From assembly GCF_914271485.1 (NCBI RefSeq), contig NZ_CAJZAG010000011.1, positions 1 to 64,000 of the forward strand: a DNA stretch of 64,000 nt, in the 5' to 3' direction. This document shows, piece after piece, positions 16,405 to 26,046 of this stretch (positions are counted from its first letter, which is position 1; the number at the start of each line of letters is the position of its first letter). The translations under genes and the position numbers were made by a program. The notes beneath the pieces are model-generated. The model saw only the letters and a list, made by a program, of their open reading frames with translations. It was not told the origin of the DNA and made no database searches. This DNA comes from Cupriavidus pampae. GTDB lineage: Bacteria > Pseudomonadota > Gammaproteobacteria > Burkholderiales > Burkholderiaceae.

Positions 16405-19400
16405 TTACGCTTCGCTCGGCTTTGGCTCTACTTCTTCATCCGGCCAGCTGCGGCCGACCATCCATTCGTAGAGCGTGGGCAGTACGATCAGCGTGAGCAT
16501 CGTGGCGGTGATCAGGCCGCCGATGATCACGATGGCCAGCGGGCGTTGGGTTTCCGAGCCGATGGCGCGGGATACGGCCATCGGGAACAGGCCCAGCATG
16601 GCCAGCAGCGCGGTCATCAGTACCGTGCGCAGGCGGTCCATCGAGCCTGTGATCACGGCCTGCCGCAGCGGCATGCCTTCTTCGCGCAGCTGGTTGAAGT
16701 ACGTGACCATCACCACACCATTCAGCACAGCCTGACCGAACAGCGCGATAAAGCCAATTGCCGCGGACACCGACAGCGGAATGCCCGTCAGGAACAGCGC
16801 GAACACACCACCGATCAGCGCGAACGGAATGTTCGAGATGATCAGCGTGGCGCTCTTGAACGACTTGAACGCGTTGAACAGCAGCAGGAAAATCAACAGC
16901 ACCGACAGCGGCACCACGATCGACAACCGTGCCATCGCGCGCTCCTGATTCTCGAACTCGCCCGACCAGCCGATCTTCACATCGTCGGTCTTGACGTTCT
17001 TCTTGACCAGCGCCTGCATGTCCTTCACTACGCTACCCATGTCGCGGTCGCGGATAAAGATGCCGATCGAGGTTGTACGCTGACCGTTTTCACGGCTGAT
17101 GTTCATCGCACCCGAAGCGGCACGGAACGTCACCAGTTGCGACAGCGGAACCTGCGCGCCATCGGCGGTCTGCATGAAGATGTTCGGCAGGTTCGGCAGC
17201 TCACGCTCGTTGGGCTTGAGACGCACGGCCACGCTGAAGTGACGCTCGCCTTCCCACAGCTCGGTGGCCGCCTTGCCAGCCAGCGCGGTTTCCATCAGGT
17301 CCTGCACATCGGCCACGTTGATGCCGTAGCGCGCGGCCTGCGCCCGATCGAAGTCCAGCACGTACTGCGGCAGTTCGCCATCGCGGTCGATAAACGCGCG
17401 CATCACGCCCTTCACCGTCTGCACATTGGCCAGGATCTGGTCGGCCACCTGCTTGTTGTGCTCAAGGCTGTCGCTCTGCACCTTGATGACGATCTGCCCC
17501 TTGATCTGCGAGATGCTTTCAAGGATGTTGTCACGCACCGGCTGCGAGAAATTCGGCTCGATGCCCGGCAGCGCGCGCAGATTGTGGTCGATCTCGGTAA
17601 TGATCTTGCGCTTGTCGAAACCCGACCGCCATTGCTTGTCGCCCTTCAGGTCGACCAGGATTTCCACGGTGTTGATCAGCTTCGGATCGGTACCGTCGTC
17701 AGGACGGCCCACCTTGGAGATCGTCGTATTGACCTCTGGCGTCTTGCGGATGACATCGCGCAGGATATGCGCCTGCTCGCGCGCCTCGTCGATCGACACC
17801 GACGCGGGCAGGTCGAAGCTGACCCACATCGAGCCTTCGTCGAGCTCAGGCAGGAACTCGCTGCCGAGGAACTTGCCAACACCCACGGTGGCCACCAGCA
17901 GACCCAGCGCCACACCGACCACAGCCTTCTTGTGGCCAAGCGCCCACGTCAGGATCGGTTCGTACAACCGCTTGCTGTGACGCACGATAAAGTTGTCCTC
18001 GTGCGAGATGTTCTTCGTCAGCAGCAGATGGCACAGCAGCGGCACCACGGTCAGCGAAAGAATCAGCGAGCCGATCAGCGCGCCCGTCACCGTATAGGCC
18101 ATCGGCGCGAAAATCTTGCCCTCATGGCGCTGCAACGTGAAGATCGGGATGTGCGCGGCGATGATGATCACCATCGAGAACACGGTCGGCCGGCCCACCT
18201 CGGTGGTGGCCTGCAAGATCGCGTAGAGACGCGCCTTGCTGTCCTTGATCTGCTGTTCCTTGAGCTCGCCCAGCCGCTTGAAAATGTTCTCGACGACGAT
18301 CACCGCGCCATCGACGATGATCCCGAAGTCCATCGCGCCAAGCGACAGCAGGTTGGCCGGAATGCCGACCCACGTCAGGCCCAGGAACGTCGACAGCAGC
18401 GCCAACGGAATGATGATCGCAACGATAAACGCCGCGCGCACGTTGGCGAGGAACAGGTACAGCACCGCCATCACCAGCAGCGCGCCTTCGACGAGGTTGC
18501 CGAACACGGTGTGCAGCGTCTTGTCGATCAGCGTCGAGCGGTCGTAGTACGGCTCGATCTTGACGCCCTTCGGCAGGATCGAGCTATTCAGCAGCTCGAT
18601 CTTCTGCTTCAGCGCCTCGAGCACGATCGACGGATTCTCGCCCTTGCGCATGACCACGATGCCGGACACGATATCGTCTTCGTTGTCCTGCCCCATCAGG
18701 CCCTGCGGCGGCGCGGCGCCGATTTTCACCTCGGCGATGTCCCTGACCAGAATCGGCGTGCCGTTGTTCTCGGCCACCACCGTGTTGGCGATATCGGCCG
18801 ACGTGCGATAGCTACCAAGCGAGCGCAGCAGGTACTGCTGGCGCCCATGGCTGACGGAGCCGCCACCGGCATTCGAGTTGGCGCGCTGCAGCGCCGTGAA
18901 CAGTTGCGAGAGCGAGATCTTGGCATCGCGCATACGCGCGAGGTTCGGATTGACCTCGTACTGCTTGATGGTGCCGCCGATGGTCACGAGATCGGCCACG
19001 CCAGGCACCTGGCGCAGATTCTTCTCGACCACCCAGTCCTGCAGCGTGCGCAGTTCCTGTGCGGTGTAGGCCTTGCCGGCCAGGCGGAAGCGATAGATTT
19101 CACCGATTGCCGTGGACAGCGGCGCGAGTTCGGGACTCACGCCATCCGGCAGATCGACGCCACGCAGGCGCTCCAGAATCTGCTGGCGCGCGGTCACGTC
19201 GGTGGCCTTGTCGTTGAAGGTCACCATCATGAACGACAGGCCGAACTGCGTGTGCGAGAACACGCGCACGGAATTCGGCGTACCGGCGAGCGCGGTCTCG
19301 ATCGGGATCGTGACCTGACGTTCCACTTCTTCGGCCGCACGGCCCGGGTACAACGTAATGATGTTGACCTGGATGTCCGAGACGTCCGGGAATGCCTCGA

Positions 19401-19506
19401 TGGGCAGGTTTTTGAAAGCGGCCAGGCCGCCGGCGATAAAAATAAGCAGCCCCAGCCAGACAAACAGCTTCTGGTGAAGCGCAAAACTGACGATGCGCGA
19501 GATCAT
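16405..19506 (-). CDS. czcA: heavy-metal efflux RND pump, CzcA type
   Basis: 1033 residues from MISRIVSF (19506), with TGAGGA upstream; a longer in-frame start is unlikely. Inner-membrane proton-driven pump of the HME-RND family. The opening helix with LPIEAFPDVSDIQVNIITLYPGR, two large periplasmic loops and twelve expected membrane helices match CzcA/CnrA/CusA. LGAMDFGIIVDGAVIVVEN near residues 390-410 carries the two Asp and one Glu of the proton-relay helix in the form seen in divalent-cation pumps (Co, Zn, Cd, Ni) rather than in Cu/Ag CusA. Last gene of a C-B-A operon. The metal is inferred from this motif only. Confidence 0.9.
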   Translation of the reverse strand: MISRIVSFALHQKLFVWLGLLIFIAGGLAAFKNLPIEAFPDVSDIQVNIITLYPGRAAEEVERQVTIPIETALAGTPNSVRVFSHTQFGLSFMMVTFNDKATDVTARQQILERLRGVDLPDGVSPELAPLSTAIGEIYRFRLAGKAYTAQELRTLQDWVVEKNLRQVPGVADLVTIGGTIKQYEVNPNLARMRDAKISLSQLFTALQRANSNAGGGSVSHGRQQYLLRSLGSYRTSADIANTVVAENNGTPILVRDIAEVKIGAAPPQGLMGQDNEDDIVSGIVVMRKGENPSIVLEALKQKIELLNSSILPKGVKIEPYYDRSTLIDKTLHTVFGNLVEGALLVMAVLYLFLANVRAAFIVAIIIPLALLSTFLGLTWVGIPANLLSLGAMDFGIIVDGAVIVVENIFKRLGELKEQQIKDSKARLYAILQATTEVGRPTVFSMVIIIAAHIPIFTLQRHEGKIFAPMAYTVTGALIGSLILSLTVVPLLCHLLLTKNISHEDNFIVRHSKRLYEPILTWALGHKKAVVGVALGLLVATVGVGKFLGSEFLPELDEGSMWVSFDLPASVSIDEAREQAHILRDVIRKTPEVNTTISKVGRPDDGTDPKLINTVEILVDLKGDKQWRSGFDKRKIITEIDHNLRALPGIEPNFSQPVRDNILESISQIKGQIVIKVQSDSLEHNKQVADQILANVQTVKGVMRAFIDRDGELPQYVLDFDRAQAARYGINVADVQDLMETALAGKAATELWEGERHFSVAVRLKPNERELPNLPNIFMQTADGAQVPLSQLVTFRAASGAMNISRENGQRTTSIGIFIRDRDMGSVVKDMQALVKKNVKTDDVKIGWSGEFENQERAMARLSIVVPLSVLLIFLLLFNAFKSFKSATLIISNIPFALIGGVFALFLTGIPLSVSAAIGFIALFGQAVLNGVVMVTYFNQLREEGMPLRQAVITGSMDRLRTVLMTALLAMLGLFPMAVSRAIGSETQRPLAIVIIGGLITATMLTLIVLPTLYEWMVGRSWPDEEVEPKPSEA

Positions 19507-19519
19507 GTGGCCGCGGTCC

Positions 19520-20716
19520 TCACTGCTTGGCGCCGGCGGCGCGTGCGCTGTTGACGGCGGTGGCATCGCGCAGGATTTCCTGCAGGTACAGGTTGCCGTC
19601 GGTCACGACGACTTCGCCATCCTTGAGCCCCTCGAGCACTTCGGTGGTACCGGGCAGCGACACGCCGAGCGTCACCTGACGGCGCTCGAACACGTTCTGC
19701 GACGGACGCACGAACACGTAGTTCTTGTTGTCGGCCAGGAACACAGCCTTCGACGGTACCGCGATACCCTTGAACGATGCGGCCTGCAACTTGGCCGTAA
19801 CGAACATTTCGGCCTTCAGGCGGCGGTCGGCATTCGGCACGACCAGTCGCACCTTCACGCTGCGCGATGCCGGATCGACGTAGTCGGCCACCTTGACCAC
19901 GGTGCCGGGGAACGTCTCGCCCGGATAAGCGGCACTGGTCAGCTTGACGGTGACGCCGGGCTTGAACAGCGCGAGGTCCGCCTCGGTGGCGTCCAGCTGC
20001 GCCCACAGCGTGCTCGGATCGGTAATCAGGAACAACGGCGACGCGGGCGGCTGGTCGGGACGAAGCTCCTGACCGGGGTTGATATTGCGCTCGACCACCA
20101 GACCCTCGATCGGGCTGCGCAGCGAGAACTTCTGGTTGACGATGTCGCTGCCGGTGCCGTACATGCGCAGCGCGGCCTGCGTGCGCTGCTGGTCGGCCAT
20201 TGCGCGCGCGCTGTCGGCCTGCGACTGCTCGAAGTCCTTCTGCGCGATGACGCCGGCATCGTAGAGTTCGCGCTGGCGCGTGAGCGACTTCTGCGCATAG
20301 GCGCTATCCGCCGCAGCCTTGCGTGCATCGGCCTGCGCCACGCCGAAGTCCGGCGAGGTCAACAATGCCAGCGGCTGATTCATCTTCACCGCGGTGCCGG
20401 GGGACACGAGGATCTCGGTGACGCGGCCCGCGAATGGCGAGCTGATGCGCACGGTCTTGTCCTCGTCCCACACCAACCGGCCCGGCATGCTGAGCATGCG
20501 CTCGCCGCCGACCTTGATGGACGCGCTGGCGATGCCGGGCAGCGTGCGAACGCTTTCCGGGAACGTGATGGTCTGCCCGCTGACCTTGGGGTCGTCGTCG
20601 TTCTCTTCCACGGCCTTCTTGCCGCACGCCACGAGCGCAAGCGCGCACAGCGAGACGGCGGCGAGCCGGGCCACGCCGACGCGGGACAGGACGGACATCT
20701 CGGTAAATCTCTGCAT
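19520..20716 (-). CDS. czcB: CzcB-type membrane-fusion lipoprotein
   Basis: 398 residues from MQRFTEM (20716), four bases after the czcC stop; MSVLSRV (20698) is an alternative. Signal sequence with lipobox LVAC, then an acidic stretch, a barrel-sandwich region (SSPFAGRVTEILVSPGTAVK ... LRSPIEGLVVERNINPGQE) split by a coiled-coil hairpin, and a beta-barrel domain. It is the periplasmic adaptor linking the RND pump to the outer-membrane channel. It lacks the long metal-binding extensions of some CzcB and SilB proteins. Its stop lies 13 bases before the czcA start. Confidence 0.9.
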   Translation of the reverse strand: MQRFTEMSVLSRVGVARLAAVSLCALALVACGKKAVEENDDDPKVSGQTITFPESVRTLPGIASASIKVGGERMLSMPGRLVWDEDKTVRISSPFAGRVTEILVSPGTAVKMNQPLALLTSPDFGVAQADARKAAADSAYAQKSLTRQRELYDAGVIAQKDFEQSQADSARAMADQQRTQAALRMYGTGSDIVNQKFSLRSPIEGLVVERNINPGQELRPDQPPASPLFLITDPSTLWAQLDATEADLALFKPGVTVKLTSAAYPGETFPGTVVKVADYVDPASRSVKVRLVVPNADRRLKAEMFVTAKLQAASFKGIAVPSKAVFLADNKNYVFVRPSQNVFERRQVTLGVSLPGTTEVLEGLKDGEVVVTDGNLYLQEILRDATAVNSARAAGAKQ

Positions 20717-20720
20717 GCTG

Positions 20721-22085
20721 TTATTGACGCGACGCATCGGTACGGACCTGGGGAAGCTTGTTGATATCGGTATTGGTGGCCTGCAGGGCCGTGCGGTAGG
20801 CAGCCAGTGCCTTGGCGTAATCGCCCTGTGCCTCCACGGCATCCAGACGGGTCTGGCGCAGCGCGCGGCGCGAATCGAGCAGGTCGAGCACGCCGGATGC
20901 GCCCTTGCCATAGGCGAATTCCGCGCTGTTGGCGACGCTCTCGGCCGCCGGTAGCACGGCTTCGCGCATCTGCTTCAGCGTGGCGCGCGACGACTCCAGT
21001 TGCGCGCGCAGGCGCTCGATGTCGTTCTGCGCCTCCAGCAGGATGCGATTGCGATCGTCGAGCGCCGCGTAGTAATCGACCTCGGCACGGCGTGCTTCAC
21101 CGCCGAAGCTGTGACGCACGAACAGCGGAATCGAGACAAACACGCCCCAGCTGTTGCCGCTGCCGGTCTGGTTGGTCTGCGAGATCGGATAGTGCTCGTA
21201 CTGCGCGCCCACCGTCACGTCGGGCACGCGGCCCGCGCGCGCCACGTCGCGGCTGGCCGCGGCCGCCGCCAGACGCGCTTCGGCGGCGGTCACGTCGGGA
21301 CGGCGCTGCAGCGTTTCCGGATCGATCGGCGGCACGGGGGTATCAAGCGTGGGCCAGTCGGGAATCAGGTGATTGTCGGTGAGCGTGCCCGGCACGCCCA
21401 TCGCGGCGGCCAGCGCGGCCTTGTCGCGGGCGTGGTCCGCCATCGCGGCGCGCAGATCGTTTTGCGCGCGCAGCGTATCCAGCTGGAGTTTGGTTACGTC
21501 CGCGCGCGACACATCGCCAGCCTTGAGGCGGACTTCGTTGGCCTGTTGAGTGCGACCGTATAGGCCGACCATCTCGTTCAGGACTTCCACACGTTCCTGG
21601 CTGACCACGGCTTCGTACCAGGCCTGATCCACGGCGCCCAGCTGCTGGGCCGCAACGGCCTGAACCTGCTCGCCCGCGGCAACGCTGGACTTGCGCGCGG
21701 CATCTACGCGCAGGTTGCCCTTGTTGGCGGTTTCGATGGTCTGATCGACGCGGAACGTGGAATCCATCGTCTTGTTGCGCAGATTGCCCGAGCCGATGCC
21801 ATAGGTCTGGTTGATATTGGCGACGCCGACGCTCAGCACCGGATTCGGCCGCTGCGAGGCGATTTCGATATCGGCCTGGCTGGCTTCTTCGGTACGTCGC
21901 GCGGAAATAATGTCGCGATTGCAGCGCTGGGCGTCCAGGCGCGCCTGCGCGAGCGTGAGCGCCGCCTTGAGAGGCGGTGCGATGCAGGGGCCGTCGGGCG
22001 GCATGGGCTGGCTGGCAGCGCGCCCACCGGTGGCCGCCAGGGCCAGCAGCATCGCCACGGCAGCACGGGAAACAGGAAAATGCAC
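20721..22085 (-). CDS. czcC: CzcC-type outer-membrane efflux channel
   Basis: TolC/OEP-family channel of about 454 residues. The open frame extends to 22244 but that start gives a basic, non-exported N-terminus. A GTG at 22085 yields a signal peptide (HFPVSRAAVAMLLALAATGGRA), so I choose it without a strong ribosome site. Two OEP repeats are visible as long Ala/Arg/Gln-rich helices (NRDIISARRTEEASQADIEIA; ARLAAAAASRDVARAGRVPD) followed by strand segments. First gene of czcCBA; no two-component or anti-sigma regulator is adjacent. Confidence 0.85.
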   Translation of the reverse strand: MHFPVSRAAVAMLLALAATGGRAASQPMPPDGPCIAPPLKAALTLAQARLDAQRCNRDIISARRTEEASQADIEIASQRPNPVLSVGVANINQTYGIGSGNLRNKTMDSTFRVDQTIETANKGNLRVDAARKSSVAAGEQVQAVAAQQLGAVDQAWYEAVVSQERVEVLNEMVGLYGRTQQANEVRLKAGDVSRADVTKLQLDTLRAQNDLRAAMADHARDKAALAAAMGVPGTLTDNHLIPDWPTLDTPVPPIDPETLQRRPDVTAAEARLAAAAASRDVARAGRVPDVTVGAQYEHYPISQTNQTGSGNSWGVFVSIPLFVRHSFGGEARRAEVDYYAALDDRNRILLEAQNDIERLRAQLESSRATLKQMREAVLPAAESVANSAEFAYGKGASGVLDLLDSRRALRQTRLDAVEAQGDYAKALAAYRTALQATNTDINKLPQVRTDASRQ

Positions 22086-22462
22086 GATCAATCTGGCTCG
22101 AGGTCGACAACGGTCAGAGGTAAACGACCATGCGAGCCGAACGGTGCACCGGAATGGGAATTTTCTTTTTCGACGCCTTTTATCCCGGGAACCCCGCTGC
22201 AATATGTTTTTGCTGATGACTACGCATGATCTTCCGAGCGTCATTCAAACCGACTCTCATTACAAACGCCTTTCATCTGACCGGCAAAACGCAAGAAATC
22301 AGGCTAACCCCTTATAAAGGAAAACCCGAATGGCATTATTCGCTTTTTCCCTGCGGCTTTGCCGTTGGGTGCCTGGTTATTGCGTCGCAATGATGAGCCG
22401 GGCCCCGACTTGACGGGATTTTGATACCCGCCAGGGTGCCGAGATGCGCATTTAATTGCGCG
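22086..22462. other. intergenic region upstream of czcCBA
   Basis: No gene seen. It must contain the czcC promoter. A GCGCA/TGCGC inverted repeat with an AT loop lies near 22446-22461 just after the CitE-like stop, without a T tract. No clear metal-regulator palindrome was found. Confidence 0.5.
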
Positions 22463-23293
22463 TTAGCCAGCCGACTGCCGACCCACCGCAGCAAGGATGC
22501 GGAGTGCGTGATCGAGCACGGGCTTGTCGACCATCTTGCCGTCCACGGCGATGGCTGCGCCATTGGCGGCGGCGGCTTGCTCGACCACGCGCCGGGCCCA
22601 GGCCACGGCTTCTGGCGCGGAAGCCAGCCCAGCATGTACGCCGTGCACCTGATTCGGATGGATCAACAGTTTGGCGCCAAAGCCAAAGCGGCGTCCGCGT
22701 GCGGTGTCAGCGGCCAGTGCCTCGGCGTCGCCAATGGCGGTGCAGACGCCGTCCACGGGCGCCGGCAGGCCTGCAGCACGCGAAGCGGCGACCAGCGCGC
22801 TGCGGAAGTAGTCGAGCGGCGCGCCGTCATCAGCGACGTCGAGATCGGCCATCAGGTCGATGCTGCCGAACAGCAGGCGCTCGACGCCGGGCGCGCGCGC
22901 CACGGTGCGTAAGTCGTCAAACCCGGCGGCGGTTTCCAGCAGGGCAAGGCAAGGGGTCGTTGGTAACCTCTTGCGGAAGTCCGCCAGCGCAGCGGGGTCG
23001 GCCTTTGGCAGGACCACCGCAGCAACCTGCAACTGTGCGCAAATATCAATATCGTCGGCGAACCACGCAGTATCGTCACCGTTCACGCGCACTAGCAGCC
23101 CGACTGAGGCGGCATCGGCCTGCGCTCGGAGGACGGACCAGGCGGCAATCAATCCGGATCGCGCGGCATCCTTGGCCTCCGGCGCTACCGCATCCTCCAG
23201 ATCCACGATGACAGCGTCCGCGCCAGCGGCAATCGCCTTGCCGATGCGGTCCGGCCGTGAAGCCGGCACAAACAGGTAGCTGCGCGCGACCAT
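22463..23293 (-). CDS. CitE-like HpcH/HpaI acyl-CoA lyase
   Basis: 276 residues from MVARSYLFVPASRPD (23293), one base after the stop of the CoA-transferase gene. SRPDRIGKAIAAGADAVIVDLEDAVAP is the CitE signature with Glu-Asp at the Mg site. LLVRVNGDD, VVLPKA and LFGSIDLMADL complete the TIM-barrel pattern. Stand-alone CitE-like proteins cleave malyl-CoA, citramalyl-CoA or similar. Paired with a CaiB transferase it most plausibly handles the CoA ester made by that partner, as in itaconate/citramalate pathways. No hydratase gene is adjacent, so the pathway is only a hypothesis. Confidence 0.8.
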   Translation of the reverse strand: MVARSYLFVPASRPDRIGKAIAAGADAVIVDLEDAVAPEAKDAARSGLIAAWSVLRAQADAASVGLLVRVNGDDTAWFADDIDICAQLQVAAVVLPKADPAALADFRKRLPTTPCLALLETAAGFDDLRTVARAPGVERLLFGSIDLMADLDVADDGAPLDYFRSALVAASRAAGLPAPVDGVCTAIGDAEALAADTARGRRFGFGAKLLIHPNQVHGVHAGLASAPEAVAWARRVVEQAAAANGAAIAVDGKMVDKPVLDHALRILAAVGRQSAG

Positions 23294-23294
23294 G

Positions 23295-24494
23295 TCAGAC
23301 CACCTCGCGGGCGTGGAGGTCTGCGATCGTGTCGGCCGCGTAGCCGAGTTCAGCGAGGATGGCATCGGTATGCTGGCCCACAGCCGGCACCGCGTTCATG
23401 CATGCATCGGTCTGACCGGGGGGCAACAGCGCAGGCAACGGACCGACCGGCGAGTCGATCGTGCGCCAACGGTCACGCGCGGCCAGTTGCGGGTGCTGCC
23501 AGACGTCGGCCATGGTGTTGACGTTGGCATTGGCGATCTTGGCCTGCTCGAGCCGTTCGACCACCTGCTCCGCGGTCAGGCGCGAGAAGGCTTCGACGAT
23601 ATGGGCGCGCAGCGGGGCGCGATTGGCGCTGCGCAGCGAATTGCTCGAGAAGTCTGGATGGGTCGTCAGTGTCGGCTCGCCGAGCACGGCATCGCAGAAT
23701 ACCGCCCATTCACGTTCGTTCTGGAGGCCGAGCATGACGGTCTTGCCGTCGCCGGTCGGAAACGGGCCATATGGATAGATCGTGGCATGCGCGGCGCCCG
23801 CGCGCGGCGGCGGCGCAGCACCCTCGAACGCGTAGTACATCGGGAAGCTCATCCATTCGACCATCGACTCCAGCATTGACACGTCCAGATGCTTGCCACG
23901 GCCGGACTGCCCACGCTCGATCAGCGCCGCCAGGATATTGCTGTACGCATACATGCCGGCCGCGATATCGGCCACCGATGCGCCCGCCTTGACGCCCTCC
24001 TCCGGCGTGCCGGTCACCGACACGAAACCCGACTCGCTCTGCACGAGCAGGTCGTATGCCTTCTTGTCGCGATACGGGCCATCGCCGCCATAACCGGAGA
24101 TATCGCAGACGATCAGGCGCGGATAGCGCTTGGACAACGTCTCGAAATCCAGGCCGAGCCGCGCCGACGCGCCGGGGGCAAGGTTCTGCACGAGCACGTC
24201 GGTCTTGGCCAGCAACGCGTCCAGCAACGGCGCGGCCTCGGGCGCCTTGACGTCGAGCGAGAGGCTTTCCTTCGATCGGTTGGTCCATACGAAGTGCGAC
24301 GACAGCCCGCGCACGCGCGAGTCGTAGGCGCGGGCGAAGTCGCCCGGACCCGGCCGCTCGATCTTGATCACCCGCGCGCCGAGGTCGGCAAGCTGGCGCG
24401 TGCAGAACGGCGCGGCAATCGCCTGTTCCAGGGAAACGACGGTAATGCCTTCAAGTGGACGACTGGGGCGGCTGGGACGGGAGGGAAAAGACAT
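23295..24494 (-). CDS. CaiB/BaiF family III CoA-transferase
   Basis: 399 residues. PLEGITVVSLEQAIAAPFCTRQLADLGARVIKIERPGPGDFAR is the class III start, and the catalytic Asp lies in DLLVQSESGF. NRSKESLSLDVK and TMADVWQHPQL are also typical. It moves CoA between carboxylates, often from succinyl-CoA. The SRPSRPSRP N-terminus comes from a short triplet repeat. It forms a one-base-gap operon with the CitE-like lyase, which suggests activation then cleavage of a dicarboxylic acid such as citramalate or malate. Confidence 0.85.
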   Translation of the reverse strand: MSFPSRPSRPSRPLEGITVVSLEQAIAAPFCTRQLADLGARVIKIERPGPGDFARAYDSRVRGLSSHFVWTNRSKESLSLDVKAPEAAPLLDALLAKTDVLVQNLAPGASARLGLDFETLSKRYPRLIVCDISGYGGDGPYRDKKAYDLLVQSESGFVSVTGTPEEGVKAGASVADIAAGMYAYSNILAALIERGQSGRGKHLDVSMLESMVEWMSFPMYYAFEGAAPPPRAGAAHATIYPYGPFPTGDGKTVMLGLQNEREWAVFCDAVLGEPTLTTHPDFSSNSLRSANRAPLRAHIVEAFSRLTAEQVVERLEQAKIANANVNTMADVWQHPQLAARDRWRTIDSPVGPLPALLPPGQTDACMNAVPAVGQHTDAILAELGYAADTIADLHAREVV

Positions 24495-24613
24495 ATAAGG
24501 GTTGCCGGCTGTTCGATGCCATCAAATCTACCCGCCAACCCCGACCGCTGTGAACTTCGGATTGCGGAAGGGTCGGTAAGGCTGGGCAATAGCCTGCCTT
24601 TCCCCCGCCTGTT

Positions 24614-25225
24614 TTAGCGCCGGAACACCAGACTGAAGTTGTTGGCTGGCATTGGCAGTTGCGCCTCGCATTGCAGGCCATGCGCCGCGCCGAGCGCGAT
24701 AACGGCTTCCATGTCGCGGACGCCCCAATCCGCATTGGCCGCGCGCAACTGCTCGTCGAACGCGGCATTGGTCGGGGCCGTGTGTTCGCCATTGCGACGG
24801 TACGGCCCGTACAGGAACAGCACGCCGCCCTTGGCCAGTATCTCCTCGGCACCAGCAAACAGCCCCTGCGTCGAGGCCCATGGCGAGATATGGATCATGT
24901 TGATGCAGACGATCGCATCCGCACGCTCGATGCCCCACGGGCGGCGCTGCACATCGAGCGCGAGCGGCGGCCGAATGTTGGTCAGGCCCGCGTGCGCGGT
25001 CCACGCGGCGATGGAATGACGCGAGGTGGCATCGGGATCGCTGGGTTGCCAGTCGAGCCCCGACAGCGCACCAGCGAAGTGCACAGCATGCTGGCCAGTA
25101 CCGCTCGCGACCTCGAGCACAGTGCCGGTGGCGGGCAACACATCACGCAATACAGCGAGGATCGGTTCACGATTGCGTTCGGTCGCGGGCGCCATGCGGC
25201 GTTCGTCGGGGGCCTGAGAGGTCAT
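24614..25225 (-). CDS. DUF938 SAM-dependent methyltransferase-like protein
   Basis: 203 residues. VLEVASGTGQHAVHFAGAL is a SAM-binding motif I, and DAIVCINMIHISPWAST fits the motif IV region of DUF938 proteins. The N-terminal APATERNREPILAVLRDVL is also characteristic of the family, whose substrate is unknown. It is transcribed towards the CaiB gene with about 120 bases between. No further partner is evident. Confidence 0.8.
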   Translation of the reverse strand: MTSQAPDERRMAPATERNREPILAVLRDVLPATGTVLEVASGTGQHAVHFAGALSGLDWQPSDPDATSRHSIAAWTAHAGLTNIRPPLALDVQRRPWGIERADAIVCINMIHISPWASTQGLFAGAEEILAKGGVLFLYGPYRRNGEHTAPTNAAFDEQLRAANADWGVRDMEAVIALGAAHGLQCEAQLPMPANNFSLVFRR

Positions 25226-25437
25226 GATGGGTGGGGAGGATTTGCGGGCAAATGTATTGGCGCCGGTTTGTGGATTGACTGTGGCTTGACTGGCGCATCA
25301 GGTTGCAAGCGTAACAAAATCCGCAACGCCTGCGGTCAGCTTCGGCCGATGCCGCGCACGCAAACGCGTAGAGTCGCACGGCGGGGTTCGATTGCAGCGT
25401 TACACTGCACCCCTGAACTCCTGCCGTTCCCACCGTC

Positions 25438-26046
25438 TTGCCAACCTACACGCTCGCCTCCACGGTTCACGCGGAAATCGATATCCGCAAAAGCCGCTTT
25501 ATCGCCCAGGCCATTGCCGTCGCCGATCGCGATGCCGCCATGGTCGAGATCGAACGGCTGCGCGCCGAGCATCCCACCGCGACGCATGTCTGCTGGGCCC
25601 TGCTGGCGGGCGGCCAGTCGGGCATGTCCGACGATGGCGAGCCCTCCGGCACCGCCGGGCGACCGATTCTTGAAGTACTGCGCCATCATGACCTCGATGG
25701 CGTATTGGCGACGGTCGTGCGTTACTACGGCGGCATCAAACTCGGCGCGGGTGGGCTGGTGCGCGCCTATACCGATGCGATTGCCGCGGCGCTGAAGCAG
25801 GCTGAACGTATCGAGCGCATCGCGTATGCCACGCTCGCTATCGAGATCGACTACGCCGACGAACCGCGTGTGCGCCGCTGGCTCGACCAATCCGCCGCGC
25901 AGGGTTGTTCACTCGCCGACACCACGTATGGCGCGCTGGCTCGGCTGGACATCAAGTTGCCGGCGACGATGCGCGCGCAGGCCATCGACACGCTGCGCGA
26001 TGCCACGCACGGGCGTGCGCGTTTTCCTGATGATGACAATGGCTGA
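25438..26046 (+). CDS. YigZ/IMPACT-family protein
   Basis: 202 residues from a TTG codon at 25438 (LPTYTLAST read as Met), the only start that keeps the conserved N-terminus. IRKSRFIAQA, GEPSGTAGRPILEVL and VVRYYGGIKLGAGGLVRAY are diagnostic of the UPF0029/IMPACT fold, with a ferredoxin-like C-terminal domain. The family binds ribosomes or nucleic acid in some members; its role in bacteria is unclear. Its stop overlaps the start of the ferredoxin gene by eight bases. Confidence 0.85.
   Translation: MPTYTLASTVHAEIDIRKSRFIAQAIAVADRDAAMVEIERLRAEHPTATHVCWALLAGGQSGMSDDGEPSGTAGRPILEVLRHHDLDGVLATVVRYYGGIKLGAGGLVRAYTDAIAAALKQAERIERIAYATLAIEIDYADEPRVRRWLDQSAAQGCSLADTTYGALARLDIKLPATMRAQAIDTLRDATHGRARFPDDDNG

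Noticed and set aside
16405-19506. CusA-type copper/silver pump
   Set aside because: The proton-relay helix reads DFGIIVDGAVIVVEN, the divalent-cation form, not the CusA form.
16234-19554. 1106-codon open frame opposite czcA
   Set aside because: Composition is Arg/His/Gln-rich with no domain. It is the antisense shadow of the GC-rich czcA coding strand.
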